Source of the DNA: Thalassoglobus neptunius
Lineage (GTDB): Bacteria; Planctomycetota; Planctomycetia; Planctomycetales; Planctomycetaceae
Direction: 5' to 3'
Assembly (NCBI RefSeq): GCF_007859735.1
Contig: NZ_SIHI01000001.1
Location: forward strand, 2,654,884 to 2,718,883
Length of the DNA: 64,000 bases
The notes under the pieces were generated by a model. The model was not told the DNA's origin. It worked only from the letters and a program-made list of their open reading frames with translations, and did no database searches. Shown piece by piece: positions 18,802-29,300 of the stretch. Made by a program: the position numbers and the translations under genes. The first letter of the stretch is position 1. Every line of letters begins with the position of its first letter.

Positions 18802-19680
18802 TCAAGAAGCCGTCTGCGAAGCTTCCGGAAGCGAAAGAACAGCTCCGACGAAAAAGCCAACAGCTCCGACCAGAGTGAATAACGTCGCCAACGTCACGGC
18901 AGTTTCATTCACAGGACCGGGAGTGATGAATGCGCAAAGAGCAGACGCCATAAAAAACAGGCATCCCAACAAGTTCACGAAAACCACCCACCAGGAAAGG
19001 TTGCTGGTATTCCATGACCAGTAAGCGTGAGCGACTTCAGCGAAAGCAAGATATCCGGATGCGAGAAAGAATACGGAGCCAACAAAATTCGGGACCCAGA
19101 CAAACAAGTCCTGTTGAAACCAGTTGAGGGAAGGAATCATCGCGTCGAACGTATTCACGTTGAAGAGGACCGTTCCCAAAAATTGAAGGAGACAACTGAT
19201 CCAACCGATGTTCGCAGGCTTCCATCCCAGAAATATCGTCGGCCGGTCGGTTTTCTTGCCTTCTCCTTGAGCGGGCTGTGAGTGATTGGATTGATAAAGC
19301 TGCAGATAGGCAGCCAGTGTAAAAGGGATGGATCCAGCGAAATAAACCGCGTTCACTTGTGTCGCAGACAATCCCACGGTTTCTAATTCGTTCGGGAGTA
19401 ACGTCAGCACACTCGCTGTGACAAACAGACTGGCCCCCAACGCGAAGATGATTCCGATCCACCAGTTCAAAGTCGCTGGTGCCCAGAGCTGTCTGCCTCG
19501 AAGAGTTTTGGCTTCATCGCCAAGAGTCTCAGGCAGGATCAGATTCTTGCGGGCGTGTCTCGAACTCCAGATGTCCACAGACGAGTCTTCGAACTTGTAG
19601 ACCGTTCGCGTGATGAACGGCCATGGCCCGATGGACTCAGAGCTGCGGACGTGTTTGAAGCGTTCTTCCCGGAAATCCAT
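18802..19680 (-). CDS. Multi-pass membrane protein, YrhK-like, function unknown
   Basis: This 292-residue protein has a 65-residue soluble N-terminus followed by about six membrane helices, starting with NWWIGIIFALGASLFVTASVLT. Aromatic-rich loops such as SLNWFQQDLFVWVPNFVGSVFFLASGYLAFAE are seen. The pattern of paired helices recalls YrhK-domain proteins, for which no function is established. It lies downstream of the glutamate decarboxylase gene on the same strand, about 210 bases away. A link to acid stress would only be a guess. Confidence 0.6.
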   Translation of the reverse strand: MDFREERFKHVRSSESIGPWPFITRTVYKFEDSSVDIWSSRHARKNLILPETLGDEAKTLRGRQLWAPATLNWWIGIIFALGASLFVTASVLTLLPNELETVGLSATQVNAVYFAGSIPFTLAAYLQLYQSNHSQPAQGEGKKTDRPTIFLGWKPANIGWISCLLQFLGTVLFNVNTFDAMIPSLNWFQQDLFVWVPNFVGSVFFLASGYLAFAEVAHAYWSWNTSNLSWWVVFVNLLGCLFFMASALCAFITPGPVNETAVTLATLFTLVGAVGFFVGAVLSLPEASQTAS

Positions 19681-19889
19681 TTTGGAAAGTCTTCGATTTT
19701 GTCGTCTTGGAAAAAGGCCGGAGCGTCAGACACGTGACACCCCAGCGACCATCTTCAGTCACGTGATGTGAGACATTGATTGTCAGTGAGAGCATTTTCT
19801 GTTTTGGTTTCTGCTCACTCCCACGAGCAAACTCCGCTCTTCACCTGATGAAAGTGTTCAAGCGAGTGCACCGGAAAGAGCACCTTGCT

Positions 19890-21287
19890 CTAGTGATGAA
19901 ATCCTGAAGCATCTTTCGCTGTCATGGAATTCTGCACCGGGTGCTTTTCGAAGTATTCGATCGCACGTTTGATGTCCGCCACGAGAAGCGTGCCGAGATC
20001 GCGGCTCACTCCATGCCGCACAAGAATTCGCTGAACCGGAAGATCATCGAGATGCGCAGGAAGTGAATAAGCGGGAACCTGCCAGCCGCGAGTTCGCAAC
20101 CTGTCCGCAAGATCATACAGTGAGAATCCGGGATCGGTGCCGTCTTTCATCTTCCAGCACAGCGCTGGAATCCCTGCGTCCATTTGGCCATTGTAAATCA
20201 CATCGAACAGCCCGATCTCATCGATCTGTTCGGCAATGTATTGAGCTGTGTCGTAACAAGCTTCGTGAATCTTGCGATAACCTTCTTTGCCGAGACGCAG
20301 GAAGTTGTAGTACTGACAGACAACCTGCCCGCCCGGACGAGAGAAGTTGAGACCGATGTCTCGCATATTTCCGCCGAGGTAATTCACCCAGAAAATCAGC
20401 TCCTCCGGCAGATCCGCAGGATCCCGCCACACGATCCAACCAACTCCGAGCGGGGAAAGCCCGAACTTGTGGCCAGAAGTGTTGATTGATTTCACTCGAG
20501 GAATTCGGAAGTCCCACTCAAGATCCGGGGCACAAAACGGAGCGAGAAATCCTCCACTTGCTCCATCGACATGCATGCGAACATCGAGTCCCGACTCTGC
20601 CTGCAGTCGATCGAGTGCCTCGGCCACTTCTTTAACGGGTTCATATTGGCAGGTAAAAGTCACACCCAAAGTCGGAACGACACCAATGGTGTTTTCGTCG
20701 CAGCGTTTCAGGACTTCGTCCGGTGTCATCAACATCCGGTCTTTATCCATCGGGATTTCTCGAAGCTCAATATCCCAGTAGCGGGCAAATTTGTGCCAGC
20801 AAACTTGAACCGGGCCGGTGACGAGATTCGGTTTATCAATCGGTTTGCCGGCTGCTTTGCGTTGGGCTTCCCAATGACGTTTCATCGCCATTCCGCCGAG
20901 CATCGCCGCTTCACTGGAACCTGTTGTCGAGCAACCGATCGTGTTGGCCCCTGCGGGAGAGTTCCACAAATCGGCAAGCATGTGCACGCATCGAGCTTCG
21001 ATTTCGGCCGTTTGAGGATATTCATCCTTATCGACCATATTTTTGTCCATGCACAGATCCATCAGTTCATGAACTTCGGGTTCGGCCCATGTTTGACAGA
21101 AAGTCGCCAGGTTCTGTCGGGAGTTCCCATCGAGCATCAACTCATCGCGGACAACCGAGAAAGCGCAACGTGGGTCCTGCTCCTCTTGCGGAAATTGATA
21201 TTTAGGCATGCTGACTGTCAGATCAATCGATGCGTAAACATCGTCGTCGAGATTCTCTCGAATCGTATCCTTCTCGTGGAGCGACAT
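19890..21287 (-). CDS. gadB: Glutamate decarboxylase (PLP-dependent)
   Basis: This enzyme converts glutamate to GABA, consuming a proton. The 465-residue length and motifs match the GadA/B branch. [20 protein letters not shown] is the substrate-side start, [19 protein letters not shown] the phosphate-binding block, and [13 protein letters not shown] carries the Asp that pairs with [20 protein letters not shown] carries the Schiff-base lysine. In many bacteria it is part of acid resistance with a glutamate/GABA antiporter, but no antiporter gene is nearby here. It is a different branch from the group II decarboxylase at 40.9-42.2 kb. Confidence 0.93.
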   Translation of the reverse strand: MSLHEKDTIRENLDDDVYASIDLTVSMPKYQFPQEEQDPRCAFSVVRDELMLDGNSRQNLATFCQTWAEPEVHELMDLCMDKNMVDKDEYPQTAEIEARCVHMLADLWNSPAGANTIGCSTTGSSEAAMLGGMAMKRHWEAQRKAAGKPIDKPNLVTGPVQVCWHKFARYWDIELREIPMDKDRMLMTPDEVLKRCDENTIGVVPTLGVTFTCQYEPVKEVAEALDRLQAESGLDVRMHVDGASGGFLAPFCAPDLEWDFRIPRVKSINTSGHKFGLSPLGVGWIVWRDPADLPEELIFWVNYLGGNMRDIGLNFSRPGGQVVCQYYNFLRLGKEGYRKIHEACYDTAQYIAEQIDEIGLFDVIYNGQMDAGIPALCWKMKDGTDPGFSLYDLADRLRTRGWQVPAYSLPAHLDDLPVQRILVRHGVSRDLGTLLVADIKRAIEYFEKHPVQNSMTAKDASGFHH

Positions 21288-21593
21288 AGTTTTCCTTTCT
21301 GCTGGGAAAGCGTCATCGACAATGTCGAGTGTTCGGCTCGAACGCTAGGGCGACGTTGTTTATACCGGCCTCGTTGCAGATTAACGACTCGTGCGAAGAT
21401 CGAACAGAAGTGGCCGTTTGCGTTCAAAAAGAGTTCCAACGAAACCCATCTGGGCAGGACAACCCACAACATCCATTTTTTCCGGTGCCTCCGCATGAAT
21501 CATGACGATCCGAACGATGTGAAGCATGCCCTTTCGACCGACGAACATGACGGTCAAAAACTCGCACACAAATCACTTCTCCAGAAACAAAAA
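21288..21593. other. Intergenic, nothing recognised
   Basis: About 305 bases upstream of the glutamate decarboxylase gene. Short frames on both strands lack ribosome sites and motifs. The promoter of the decarboxylase gene should lie here. No repeat or RNA gene was seen. Confidence 0.3.
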
Positions 21594-21619
21594 CAGCCCC
21601 GGACCATCGTCCGAGGCTG
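21594..21619 (-). terminator. Hairpin terminator
   Basis: An 11-base stem with one mismatch (21594-21604 with 21609-21619) has a four-base loop. The minus-strand side runs into a T-rich tract. It lies 25 bases past the stop of the isomerase-DUF1080 gene and fits as its terminator. Confidence 0.65.
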
Positions 21620-21644
21620 CGATTTGTGCTGAGCAATTCAAACG

Positions 21645-23123
21645 TTACGGAAGCTTCTTCACACGGATATTCTTGAAGTGAACCGTGCTGCCTGGATCGT
21701 GTCCCTGAAGAGCGAAGGTTCCTTCGCTGATCAGTCGATCGAACCCTTGCTGAGGTTCTTGTCCTTCAGATTCGGTGTAGTCCGTCACAACTTTTCCGTC
21801 GACGAGAATCTTCACATTCTTTCCATTCACGATGATGTGCTGAGTCCACCATGTGTTGTCCGGGATGTGTTGTTCGTTGACATCATCCACAGCGTAGAGG
21901 CTTCCCGTTTTCCGGGGATCTTTGTGATACGTGTTGTTGACCTGCGTTTCGAATCCCGCTTTGGGCCAACCTTCGTCCTGATACTTGGTGTGAAAATAAA
22001 TCCCACCGTTGCTGTTGGGCTCCGCCATCACATCGACTTTCAGTTCGAAGTTTTTGAACGGTGCCAGATCGCCGGTGTAGAAAACGTGGCTGCGAGGTCC
22101 ATTGCAGACAATTGCTCCGTCCTCGATTTTCCAGGTTTCCGGTGACTCGTTGATTGTCCAGTCGTCGAAAGTTTCGCCATCCCAGATTTGCACGAAGCCT
22201 TCTTCTTCTTCGTCGTCGAGATAAGCAACCGCTCTGCGGACTTCGGCGAGGCAGAGTTCGATGTCTGAGAGTGGGTTTTCGGGGTTTTCTTCGTACTCGA
22301 GAGACAGATTGCGGTCGAAGTCAATATTTCGCAGTGCTCTCAACACGCCCACAACATTCAGTTCCCCTTCACCGAGGATGGTGAAGATTTTGCCTTCCTG
22401 CTCGAGGTGTTTCTTTCGGTTCGGTGGGAGAGATTCGAGAAGTGTGGCTTTCTCTTCATCTGAGTAAATCGTTCGAACGTCTTTGAGATGGACCCCGAAC
22501 ACCCGCTTGCCGAGCTTCTGAATGACTTCCACAGGATCTTCATCGCTTCGAAGATAGTGGCCAGTATCAACGCATGCTCCGATCAACGGGCTTCGTCCTT
22601 CGACCCATTGCAAGACATCGTCAACTTTGTCGTAGGCAGCTCCCGGTCCGTGATTGTGAATCGCGATCGGAATCTGATATTCCTCAACCAGTTTATCAAG
22701 CAGTGCGAAAGTCGCTTCGTCTTTCTTAGGATTGGCACTGATGGAAAGCAGTCCCATCGCTTTGGCGTAGTCGAAGACTTCGCGAGCTTTGTTCTCGTTG
22801 CTGTCGAACCCGACAACTCCATATGCATCGAGAGTAATGCCTGATCCCTCGAGCAGCTTCTTCTGATCCTCAATGTGAGAGGGAAGCGTCGACATCGGAA
22901 GGTGCTTGGAATAGGCTTCCCAATAAGTCAGGCCGAGCTCTTGAGAATGCTTGAGAGCTTCTTCAACGGGATATCCTCGCAGGGAATAACTCTGGATTCC
23001 CATCTTGAATCCGCCGTACGGATCATCGGACGCTGATAAAAGAGCGGGATGAATGAGCAGGCAGCAGGCTGCGAAGCTCAACATCTGGGGCAAAAAGAAA
23101 CGTGTGAAAGTGGGTTGGCGCAT
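21645..23123 (-). CDS. Sugar isomerase/epimerase fused to DUF1080 domain
   Basis: After a signal peptide (MRQPTFTRFFLPQMLSFAAC), residues of about 40-270 form a xylose-isomerase-like TIM barrel. Recognisable parts include GIQSYSLRGYPVEEALKHSQ, CVDTGHYLRSDEDPVEVIQK and LSLEYEENPENPL. The C-terminal 200 residues are a DUF1080 (3-keto-disaccharide hydrolase-like) domain with QIWDGETFDDWT, GGIYFHTKYQDEGWPKAGFE and the closing HDPGSTVHFKNIRVKKLP. The fusion suggests that a periplasmic sugar is processed in two steps by one protein. The substrate is unknown. I chose the ATG at 23123, and a longer frame goes to 23186. Confidence 0.88.
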   Translation of the reverse strand: MRQPTFTRFFLPQMLSFAACCLLIHPALLSASDDPYGGFKMGIQSYSLRGYPVEEALKHSQELGLTYWEAYSKHLPMSTLPSHIEDQKKLLEGSGITLDAYGVVGFDSNENKAREVFDYAKAMGLLSISANPKKDEATFALLDKLVEEYQIPIAIHNHGPGAAYDKVDDVLQWVEGRSPLIGACVDTGHYLRSDEDPVEVIQKLGKRVFGVHLKDVRTIYSDEEKATLLESLPPNRKKHLEQEGKIFTILGEGELNVVGVLRALRNIDFDRNLSLEYEENPENPLSDIELCLAEVRRAVAYLDDEEEEGFVQIWDGETFDDWTINESPETWKIEDGAIVCNGPRSHVFYTGDLAPFKNFELKVDVMAEPNSNGGIYFHTKYQDEGWPKAGFETQVNNTYHKDPRKTGSLYAVDDVNEQHIPDNTWWTQHIIVNGKNVKILVDGKVVTDYTESEGQEPQQGFDRLISEGTFALQGHDPGSTVHFKNIRVKKLP

Positions 23124-23325
23124 GTTATCGGTTTCTCCGAGGCAGGAAGACATTGTGTGGCCCTCCAGTATGATGAGCAAATTCACAAGTATTCAAGTGT
23201 TGAAGCATTGATGTTGGCCCCAAAGCCGACATTATCCGCAAAACCGTCAAGGTTTGCCCCGTTCTTGTCGATGATGAGAGTGGAGCACTCTGCTCTATTC
23301 CATCAAATTCAGTGACAATGGAGCA

Positions 23326-23757
23326 GTGATGAGCCCACGGATGCAGCAACGACTTTGTTTCTGGTCAGCGGGCAGCTTGTTTGTCATCGGAATCGCATTG
23401 GTCACCAGTCCGACGACTCCGACACACTCTCCAACGTCCATGTCCCGTTCTTCGACTGACCAACGGAACACTTCATATCAACAATCTGAGGATGCATCGC
23501 GGCTCATTCGAGAAACCAGGACAAAGCCGGAAGAAGAAGCCTCCGAATACGTTGCGGTGCGAATGCGAACCGTTGACTTGGCTGAAGCGTCAGAGAAATT
23601 GACGGCTGCGGACGCTGTTCAGGCACAGCATCGAGAAGAGGTCAGTCAGAGCGACGCGATGATCGAACAGACATCTTTCCGGAAAACCGACAAGCAAGCT
23701 TCGAAGCTCGTGCAGCTCGTCGGTGTGATCGCCCCAGTTGAAGATGAGTCAAAGTAG
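23326..23757 (+). CDS. Small single-pass membrane protein, unknown
   Basis: A membrane helix near the N-terminus (LCFWSAGSLFVIGIALVTS) is followed by a polar, charged tail of about 110 residues with low-complexity Ser/Thr and Glu stretches. I recognise no domain. It ends 16 bases before the ExeA-like ATPase gene, so it is probably its operon partner. It may place a periplasmic tail near the ATPase-linked machinery. The call rests on the shared operon and the clear helix. Confidence 0.55.
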   Translation: MMSPRMQQRLCFWSAGSLFVIGIALVTSPTTPTHSPTSMSRSSTDQRNTSYQQSEDASRLIRETRTKPEEEASEYVAVRMRTVDLAEASEKLTAADAVQAQHREEVSQSDAMIEQTSFRKTDKQASKLVQLVGVIAPVEDESK

Positions 23758-23773
23758 AGTGTGAGTTCATTCA

Positions 23774-24586
23774 ATGTATGAGACTTACTGGAAGCTCACC
23801 TCCCGACCGTTCGACGACCTCCCTGACCCGAGGTTTTATTTCCCGGCGCACTCTCACCAAACCGCACTGCTGAAGCTGCGTTATCTGATCGAGCAGAAAA
23901 AAGGAATCGGGTTGATTGTCGGCGAACACGGGACAGGAAAATCGTTTCTGCCGTATGTGCTCGAACACGATGAAAAGTCTTCACTGAATCTGAGCTTCAT
24001 TCGACTGGTGATTCCGCAGCTTGAGCCCGAAGATCTGCTCCGGTACTTCTCGAATCGATTGGGAATCGGCAGCAATCCTGATCAGACACTCGACGGAATT
24101 CTGGTTGACCTCGAATCAAGACTCGTCGAAGTGGCCGATTCAAGTCGACATGTCGTGTTCGTTGTGGACGACGCCCACTTGTTGGGAGACGAACAACTCA
24201 ACGTCATCCGTCTCTTGCTCAATCTTCGTGAGAATCCACGAGTGGACTTCACGATTCTGCTTTTGGGAAGAACAGAACTTCTCTCCCATGTCTCGCACCA
24301 TCACGGACTCGATCAACGCATCGCCGTTCGCTCGGGGCTTTCGCCGCTCAAGCCAAACGAAGTGCGGGGATACATTCAGCATCGAATTCACGTTGCGGGC
24401 GGTGAGGTTGATCAGTTTCACGAGAACGCACATCAGACAGCCTGGGAGCTGAGTGGCGGCATTCCTCGCAAGATCAATCAGATTTGCGACCTCGCTCTTC
24501 TTGTCGGCTTCGCGGATCAACTCGACACACTCGGGCCGCTTGATCTTCAAACTGCAAGTGAAGAGATCGAAACAGTCATCGCCTGA
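23774..24586 (+). CDS. ExeA/GspA-like AAA ATPase
   Basis: This 270-residue ATPase starts with the ExeA signature (MYETYWKLTSRPFDDLPDPRFYFPA, shown here only in outline by MYETYWKLTSRPF and FYFP). Walker A is GEHGTGKS (about residues 55-62), and Walker B is VVFVVDDAHLL. The C-terminal winged segment contains LSGGIPRKINQICDLALLVG. GspA/ExeA proteins help insert secretin pores through the cell wall. No peptidoglycan-binding domain is present here, so the partner may be the small membrane protein just upstream. No secretin gene is adjacent. The nearest is the Tad secretin at 58 kb. Confidence 0.85.
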   Translation: MYETYWKLTSRPFDDLPDPRFYFPAHSHQTALLKLRYLIEQKKGIGLIVGEHGTGKSFLPYVLEHDEKSSLNLSFIRLVIPQLEPEDLLRYFSNRLGIGSNPDQTLDGILVDLESRLVEVADSSRHVVFVVDDAHLLGDEQLNVIRLLLNLRENPRVDFTILLLGRTELLSHVSHHHGLDQRIAVRSGLSPLKPNEVRGYIQHRIHVAGGEVDQFHENAHQTAWELSGGIPRKINQICDLALLVGFADQLDTLGPLDLQTASEEIETVIA

Positions 24587-24697
24587 GTTTGATCGACAAG
24601 CGCATCTTCGAATGGATTCTCGTGAACACGCACGAACAGGAAATCCATTGCACAACGGAACATGTTCCTCCGAACGCCTCGCGACCGTGAGCTCGGC

Positions 24698-26032
24698 TTA
24701 GAGAAGTTCGCGGATGACCTCTCCGGAAGGAACGAGATGCGTCGGCCGTCCGGAATGGTCGATGATCGTGTCGTCTTTGCTGAGTCCGACAGCGTCGTAG
24801 ACAGTTGCGCAGAAATCCTCCACGCTGATCGGCCGTTCGGTCGGGAACTCCGCCTTGCTGTTGGTCGCTCCAACAATCTGACCGTGACGATACCCTCCCC
24901 CGGCAAACAGAATGCTTTGTGCTTGCGGCCAGTGATCTCGTCCGGCGCTGCTATTGATTCGCGGTGTTCTCCCGAATTCTCCCGCTGAAATCACAGTCAC
25001 ATCATCGAGCATTCCCCGATCGTGAAGATCCTGAATCAACGTCCCCACTGCCTGATCATGTCGCGGGAGTTTGTTGCGAAGATTGGCTTCGATGCGACCA
25101 TGATCGTCCCAGTACCCCGTGTTCAGGGAAACAAAACGAACGCCAGCTTCAATGAGTCGTCGTGCCAACAGCGCCTGTTCTCCCCAACCGGGACCGTAAG
25201 CATCTCGAAGAGATTGCGGTTCTTGCGACAGATCGAAGGCTCCACGAGTCTTCCCTGTGAGCAGAATATCGAGAGCTTGCCCATCGATCTCATCGATTCC
25301 GGAGAAGACTCCCGAATGATCCATCTGATATCGAAGTTGATCAAGCTGCCGTTGGAGCGAAACGCGATTCATCAAGCGATTCTCACTCAGTGAATCAACG
25401 AGTTCGAAACTCTTGGCATCTCCCGTTGGAAGCCGTCCCGCTTCGTTCCCGTAGCTGAATTCGCCCGTTCGAAACGGATTGTGTTGAACTCCCAGCCAGG
25501 ATCCTCCGTGGAATCCAAATCCCCCGTCGTTGATATTGACCGACGAAAGACTTCCCGGCTGAGTCGGTCCGAGAAGATGAGAAGCGACCGCGCCCATGGA
25601 AGGTTGTCGCGGAGCACGATCTGATCCATTCGCCCCCAGGCGTCCGGTCAACATCCAGTGGGCAGCTGCCCAGTGATCGCCATTGCCATGCGAGAAGCTG
25701 CGAACAACCGTGCACTTATCCATCACCTTGGCATGACACGGCATCAATTCACAGACAGGCAAACCGGGAAGACTCGATTCGATCGAGCGAAATGGTCCTC
25801 GATACTCAGCAGGAGCATGAGGCTTCATATCGAATGTGTCGAGTTGCGATGGTCCCCCATGCTGCCAGATCAGAATGACAGCTTTCTTCGATTTTGGATG
25901 ACCGTTCGCTTCCGCTCGAAGCTGTTGACTCAAGCCCCAGCCAAACGGGGCGAGTGCTCCCACCTGGAGAAAATGTCGTCGCGATTGACGACCACATAGT
26001 CGGCCTTGTTCCGTTCCAACAATTTTCAGCAT
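24698..26032 (-). CDS. DUF1501 family secreted protein (Tat substrate)
   Basis: The N-terminus has a twin-arginine signal (SRRHFLQVGALAPFGWG). The rest matches DUF1501, an alkaline-phosphatase-superfamily-like family abundant in planctomycetes. Visible landmarks are ILIWQHGGPSQLDTFDMKP, the central HWAAAHWMLTGR, and AGEFGRTPRINSSAGRDHWP near the C-terminus, which carries probable metal-binding residues. In many planctomycetes it is paired with a DUF1549/DUF1553 gene, but no such partner is present here. The ATG at 26032 is preferred over that at 26092 because the Tat signal begins soon after it. Confidence 0.9.
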   Translation of the reverse strand: MLKIVGTEQGRLCGRQSRRHFLQVGALAPFGWGLSQQLRAEANGHPKSKKAVILIWQHGGPSQLDTFDMKPHAPAEYRGPFRSIESSLPGLPVCELMPCHAKVMDKCTVVRSFSHGNGDHWAAAHWMLTGRLGANGSDRAPRQPSMGAVASHLLGPTQPGSLSSVNINDGGFGFHGGSWLGVQHNPFRTGEFSYGNEAGRLPTGDAKSFELVDSLSENRLMNRVSLQRQLDQLRYQMDHSGVFSGIDEIDGQALDILLTGKTRGAFDLSQEPQSLRDAYGPGWGEQALLARRLIEAGVRFVSLNTGYWDDHGRIEANLRNKLPRHDQAVGTLIQDLHDRGMLDDVTVISAGEFGRTPRINSSAGRDHWPQAQSILFAGGGYRHGQIVGATNSKAEFPTERPISVEDFCATVYDAVGLSKDDTIIDHSGRPTHLVPSGEVIRELL

Positions 26033-26304
26033 CTTTGGAAGTCCGTCAATGATGTGTTGTTCTATGGTGTGGATCAGCTTGCAGTCATCCAAACTTCATC
26101 GTTTCTTCAGATTATAGATTGCAACGAGAGTTGGCGAGTCCAAAGTCCCCCAACTTATCACAGGATTCCGATGGACGTGCCGCGAGAGTCGCGTCCGCGA
26201 AACATCTTCACAATCAGAATGATTCGACCGATCACGTGCTGTCGCTGGCGAAAAGTGACCTGTTCGTTCTATCCTCCCATCTCAACGAAACAGGGAGAGA
26301 CAAG

Positions 26305-29300
26305 ATGCGTTTGGCGTTGTGCATAATTCTCTGGATGGGAATCCAAGCTGTCGCTGCAGACGAAGTTTCGACTGCGCAGCCACAGGGGCTACGGAGTCAT
26401 ACTCCATCCACATTCCTCTTAAAAAATGCTCACGTCGTTGTCCGACCGGGCGTGAAACTCGACAACGCGGACATCTTGATTCGTGATCGGAAGATTTCGG
26501 TTGTCGGTGCAGACCTTGTGGCTCCTGCCGAAGCTCAAGTCATCGATTGCTCCGAAAAAACTATCTATGCCGGATTTGTTGACGCTTACGTCGAGCAAAG
26601 TGTTTCGACAGAACCGATCGAGAGTGGTGCCCCGTATTGGAACGAAGCGATTCGGCCGCAGCTGCGAGTCGCACGACAGCTAGGCGTCAATTCCCTGAAT
26701 CAATCGACTCGGCGAAAACAAGGCTTCACCACGGTCCTGGCTGCTCCGGAGGGAGGGATTCTGAAAGGGTCCGGCTCCGTCATTCTTCTCACAGGAAACT
26801 CCGCCAGCGAAGCGATTCTTCGACCTGACGTCACGCAGCACATCAAGCTGACGGTGCAGCGAGGACGCGGACGATCACCGAATTCTCCAATGGGTGCCGT
26901 TGCGCTCGCACGACAGGCTTTCTACGACGCGAAGTGGTACGACTCCGCCTGGTCCGTCGCAAAGGAGGATCCCACTCTTCAGCGACCGGAACAAAACGAT
27001 GCGCTCGAAGCTCTTAATCTTGATCTCGCCGACGATCGCCTTTTCATCGCAGACACAACGAACGAATTGATGTTCCTGCGAGCCGATCGTTTCGCGAGAG
27101 AATTCGGTCTGGAGCTGGCAGTCCTTGGCAGTGGCAATGAATACCGCAGACTGAATGAAATCGCCGCGACGGGACGGCCTGTCATTCTTCCCGTCGACTA
27201 TCCCAAACCGCCGAACGTCGGAACAATCGAAACGGCGATGAACGCATCTCTTGAAGACCTGATGCACTGGGATCTTGCTCCGGAGAACCCGGCGCGCCTC
27301 GAAACATCGGGGGTCACATTCGCCTTCACAACCGACGGGCTCGATTCACCCTCCAAGTTTCTCGAAGGACTTCGAACAGCCGTCGAGCGAGGATTAACAC
27401 GAGACAGAGCGCTGTCAGCACTGACGGTAATCCCTGCAGAGTTGTTCGGTGTGGATGAACAAATTGGGACCATTGAGCAAGGGAAGCTGGCGAGTCTCGT
27501 GATCACCGATGGAGACCTGTTCGAGAAGAAATCGAACGTTGTCGAGACATGGGTTGCCGGACAACGCTTCGAATTCGATCGACCGTCTGACCGCGAAGTC
27601 GTCGGGGAATGGACTCTCAGTCTTGTTGATTCCTCCAATGTCGAAGATGTTGAGCAATGGAACCTCTCGATCAGTGAACGCAAAGGAAAACTCAGCGGGG
27701 AATTGACTCGACCTGAAGAAAAGGAAGAAGCTTCCGATGATCAAGAAAGCGAATCGGACACAGACACTCCTTCGCAAGACAAGACCGAAGAAATCTCTGA
27801 CGACGATCCAAACGCAACCCTCGACGACGAAGACTCCGACGATTCGTCTCAGGAAGAGAGTGACAACAAGAAGACAATCAAACTGACCAAACTTGTTCTG
27901 AATGGAACCCGCTTGAGCGGAACGTTCCCGAGCCACGACGATCCGACGCCGGGAATTGTCCGTTGGACAATGGTCATCGATAAAGACGGAAACACCGGAT
28001 CCGGACAAATCCTGTATCCTGATGCCACTAAGAAAAGTTTCACCGGAGAGCGATCACCCAAGCAAGACAACGCTTCGGAAGATGAAGACGACGAGGCTGA
28101 AGAGTCCGACGACTCAGAAGAAGCCAAGCCTTCCTCGTTCGCGGTCAACTACCCGCTTGGCTCCTATGGAGTCGATGAAGTCCTTTCCACAACGGAACGA
28201 GTCGCACTGGTCGGCGCGACCATTTGGACGTCTGGCCCGGAAGGGATCATCGAAAACGGAACCCTTCTCATCGACGATGGGAAAGTCGTCGCAGTTGGAA
28301 CTGATGTCCCGATCGATCGAAACACTCGAACGATCGATGCTTCGGGAATGCACATCACTCCCGGGCTGATCGATTGTCACTCCCATATGGCAACTGATGG
28401 CGGAATCAATGAAAGTGGACAGGCAATCACAGCTGAAGTCCGCATCGGAGATTTCATCGATTGTGACGACATCAACATCTATCGCCAGTTGGCCGGTGGG
28501 GTCACAACTTCCAACATCCTGCATGGCTCCGCAAATCCCATCGGAGGGCAGAATCAAGTCATCAAACTGCGATGGGGAATGAACGACGAACAACTCAAAT
28601 TCCGCGAAGCTCCTGCAGGAATCAAATTCGCCCTCGGCGAGAACGTCAAGCAAAGCAACTGGGGTGACGATCACACATCGCGGTACCCACAAACACGGAT
28701 GGGTGTCGAGCAAATCTTCATCGACGAGTTTCGTGCAGCTCAGGAATACGCTGAACGACAAGAACAATACCGTCGCGACCGAGAAGGAATTCCGCCGCTT
28801 CGCGATCTTGAACTCGATGCAATTGCTGAAATCCTCGCGGGGGACCGATGGATTCACTGCCACAGCTATCGTCAGGATGAAATTCTGGCTTTCATTCGTG
28901 TTCTCGATCCGTTCGATGTCACAATCGGAACGTTTCAGCACATCCTCGAAGGCTATAAAGTTGCGGACGCAATGGCCGAACATGGAGCAATGGGCTCTGC
29001 GTTCTCCGACTGGTGGGCCTACAAGTTCGAAGTGTACGACGCGATCCCTTACGCTGGCGCACTGATGCACGAAGCAGGCGTTGTGGTCTCGTTCAACTCT
29101 GACGATCGAGAACTCGCCCGGCACCTGAACACCGAGGCTGCCAAAGCGATCAAGTACGGAGGACTCAGCCCGGAAGAGGCTCTGAAATTCGTCACTCTCA
29201 ACCCCGCCAAACAGCTTCGGATCGACGAATACGTCGGTTCGCTGGAACCTGGAAAACATGCGGACTTCGTTGTCTGGTCCGGCTCGCCACTCTCAACGAT

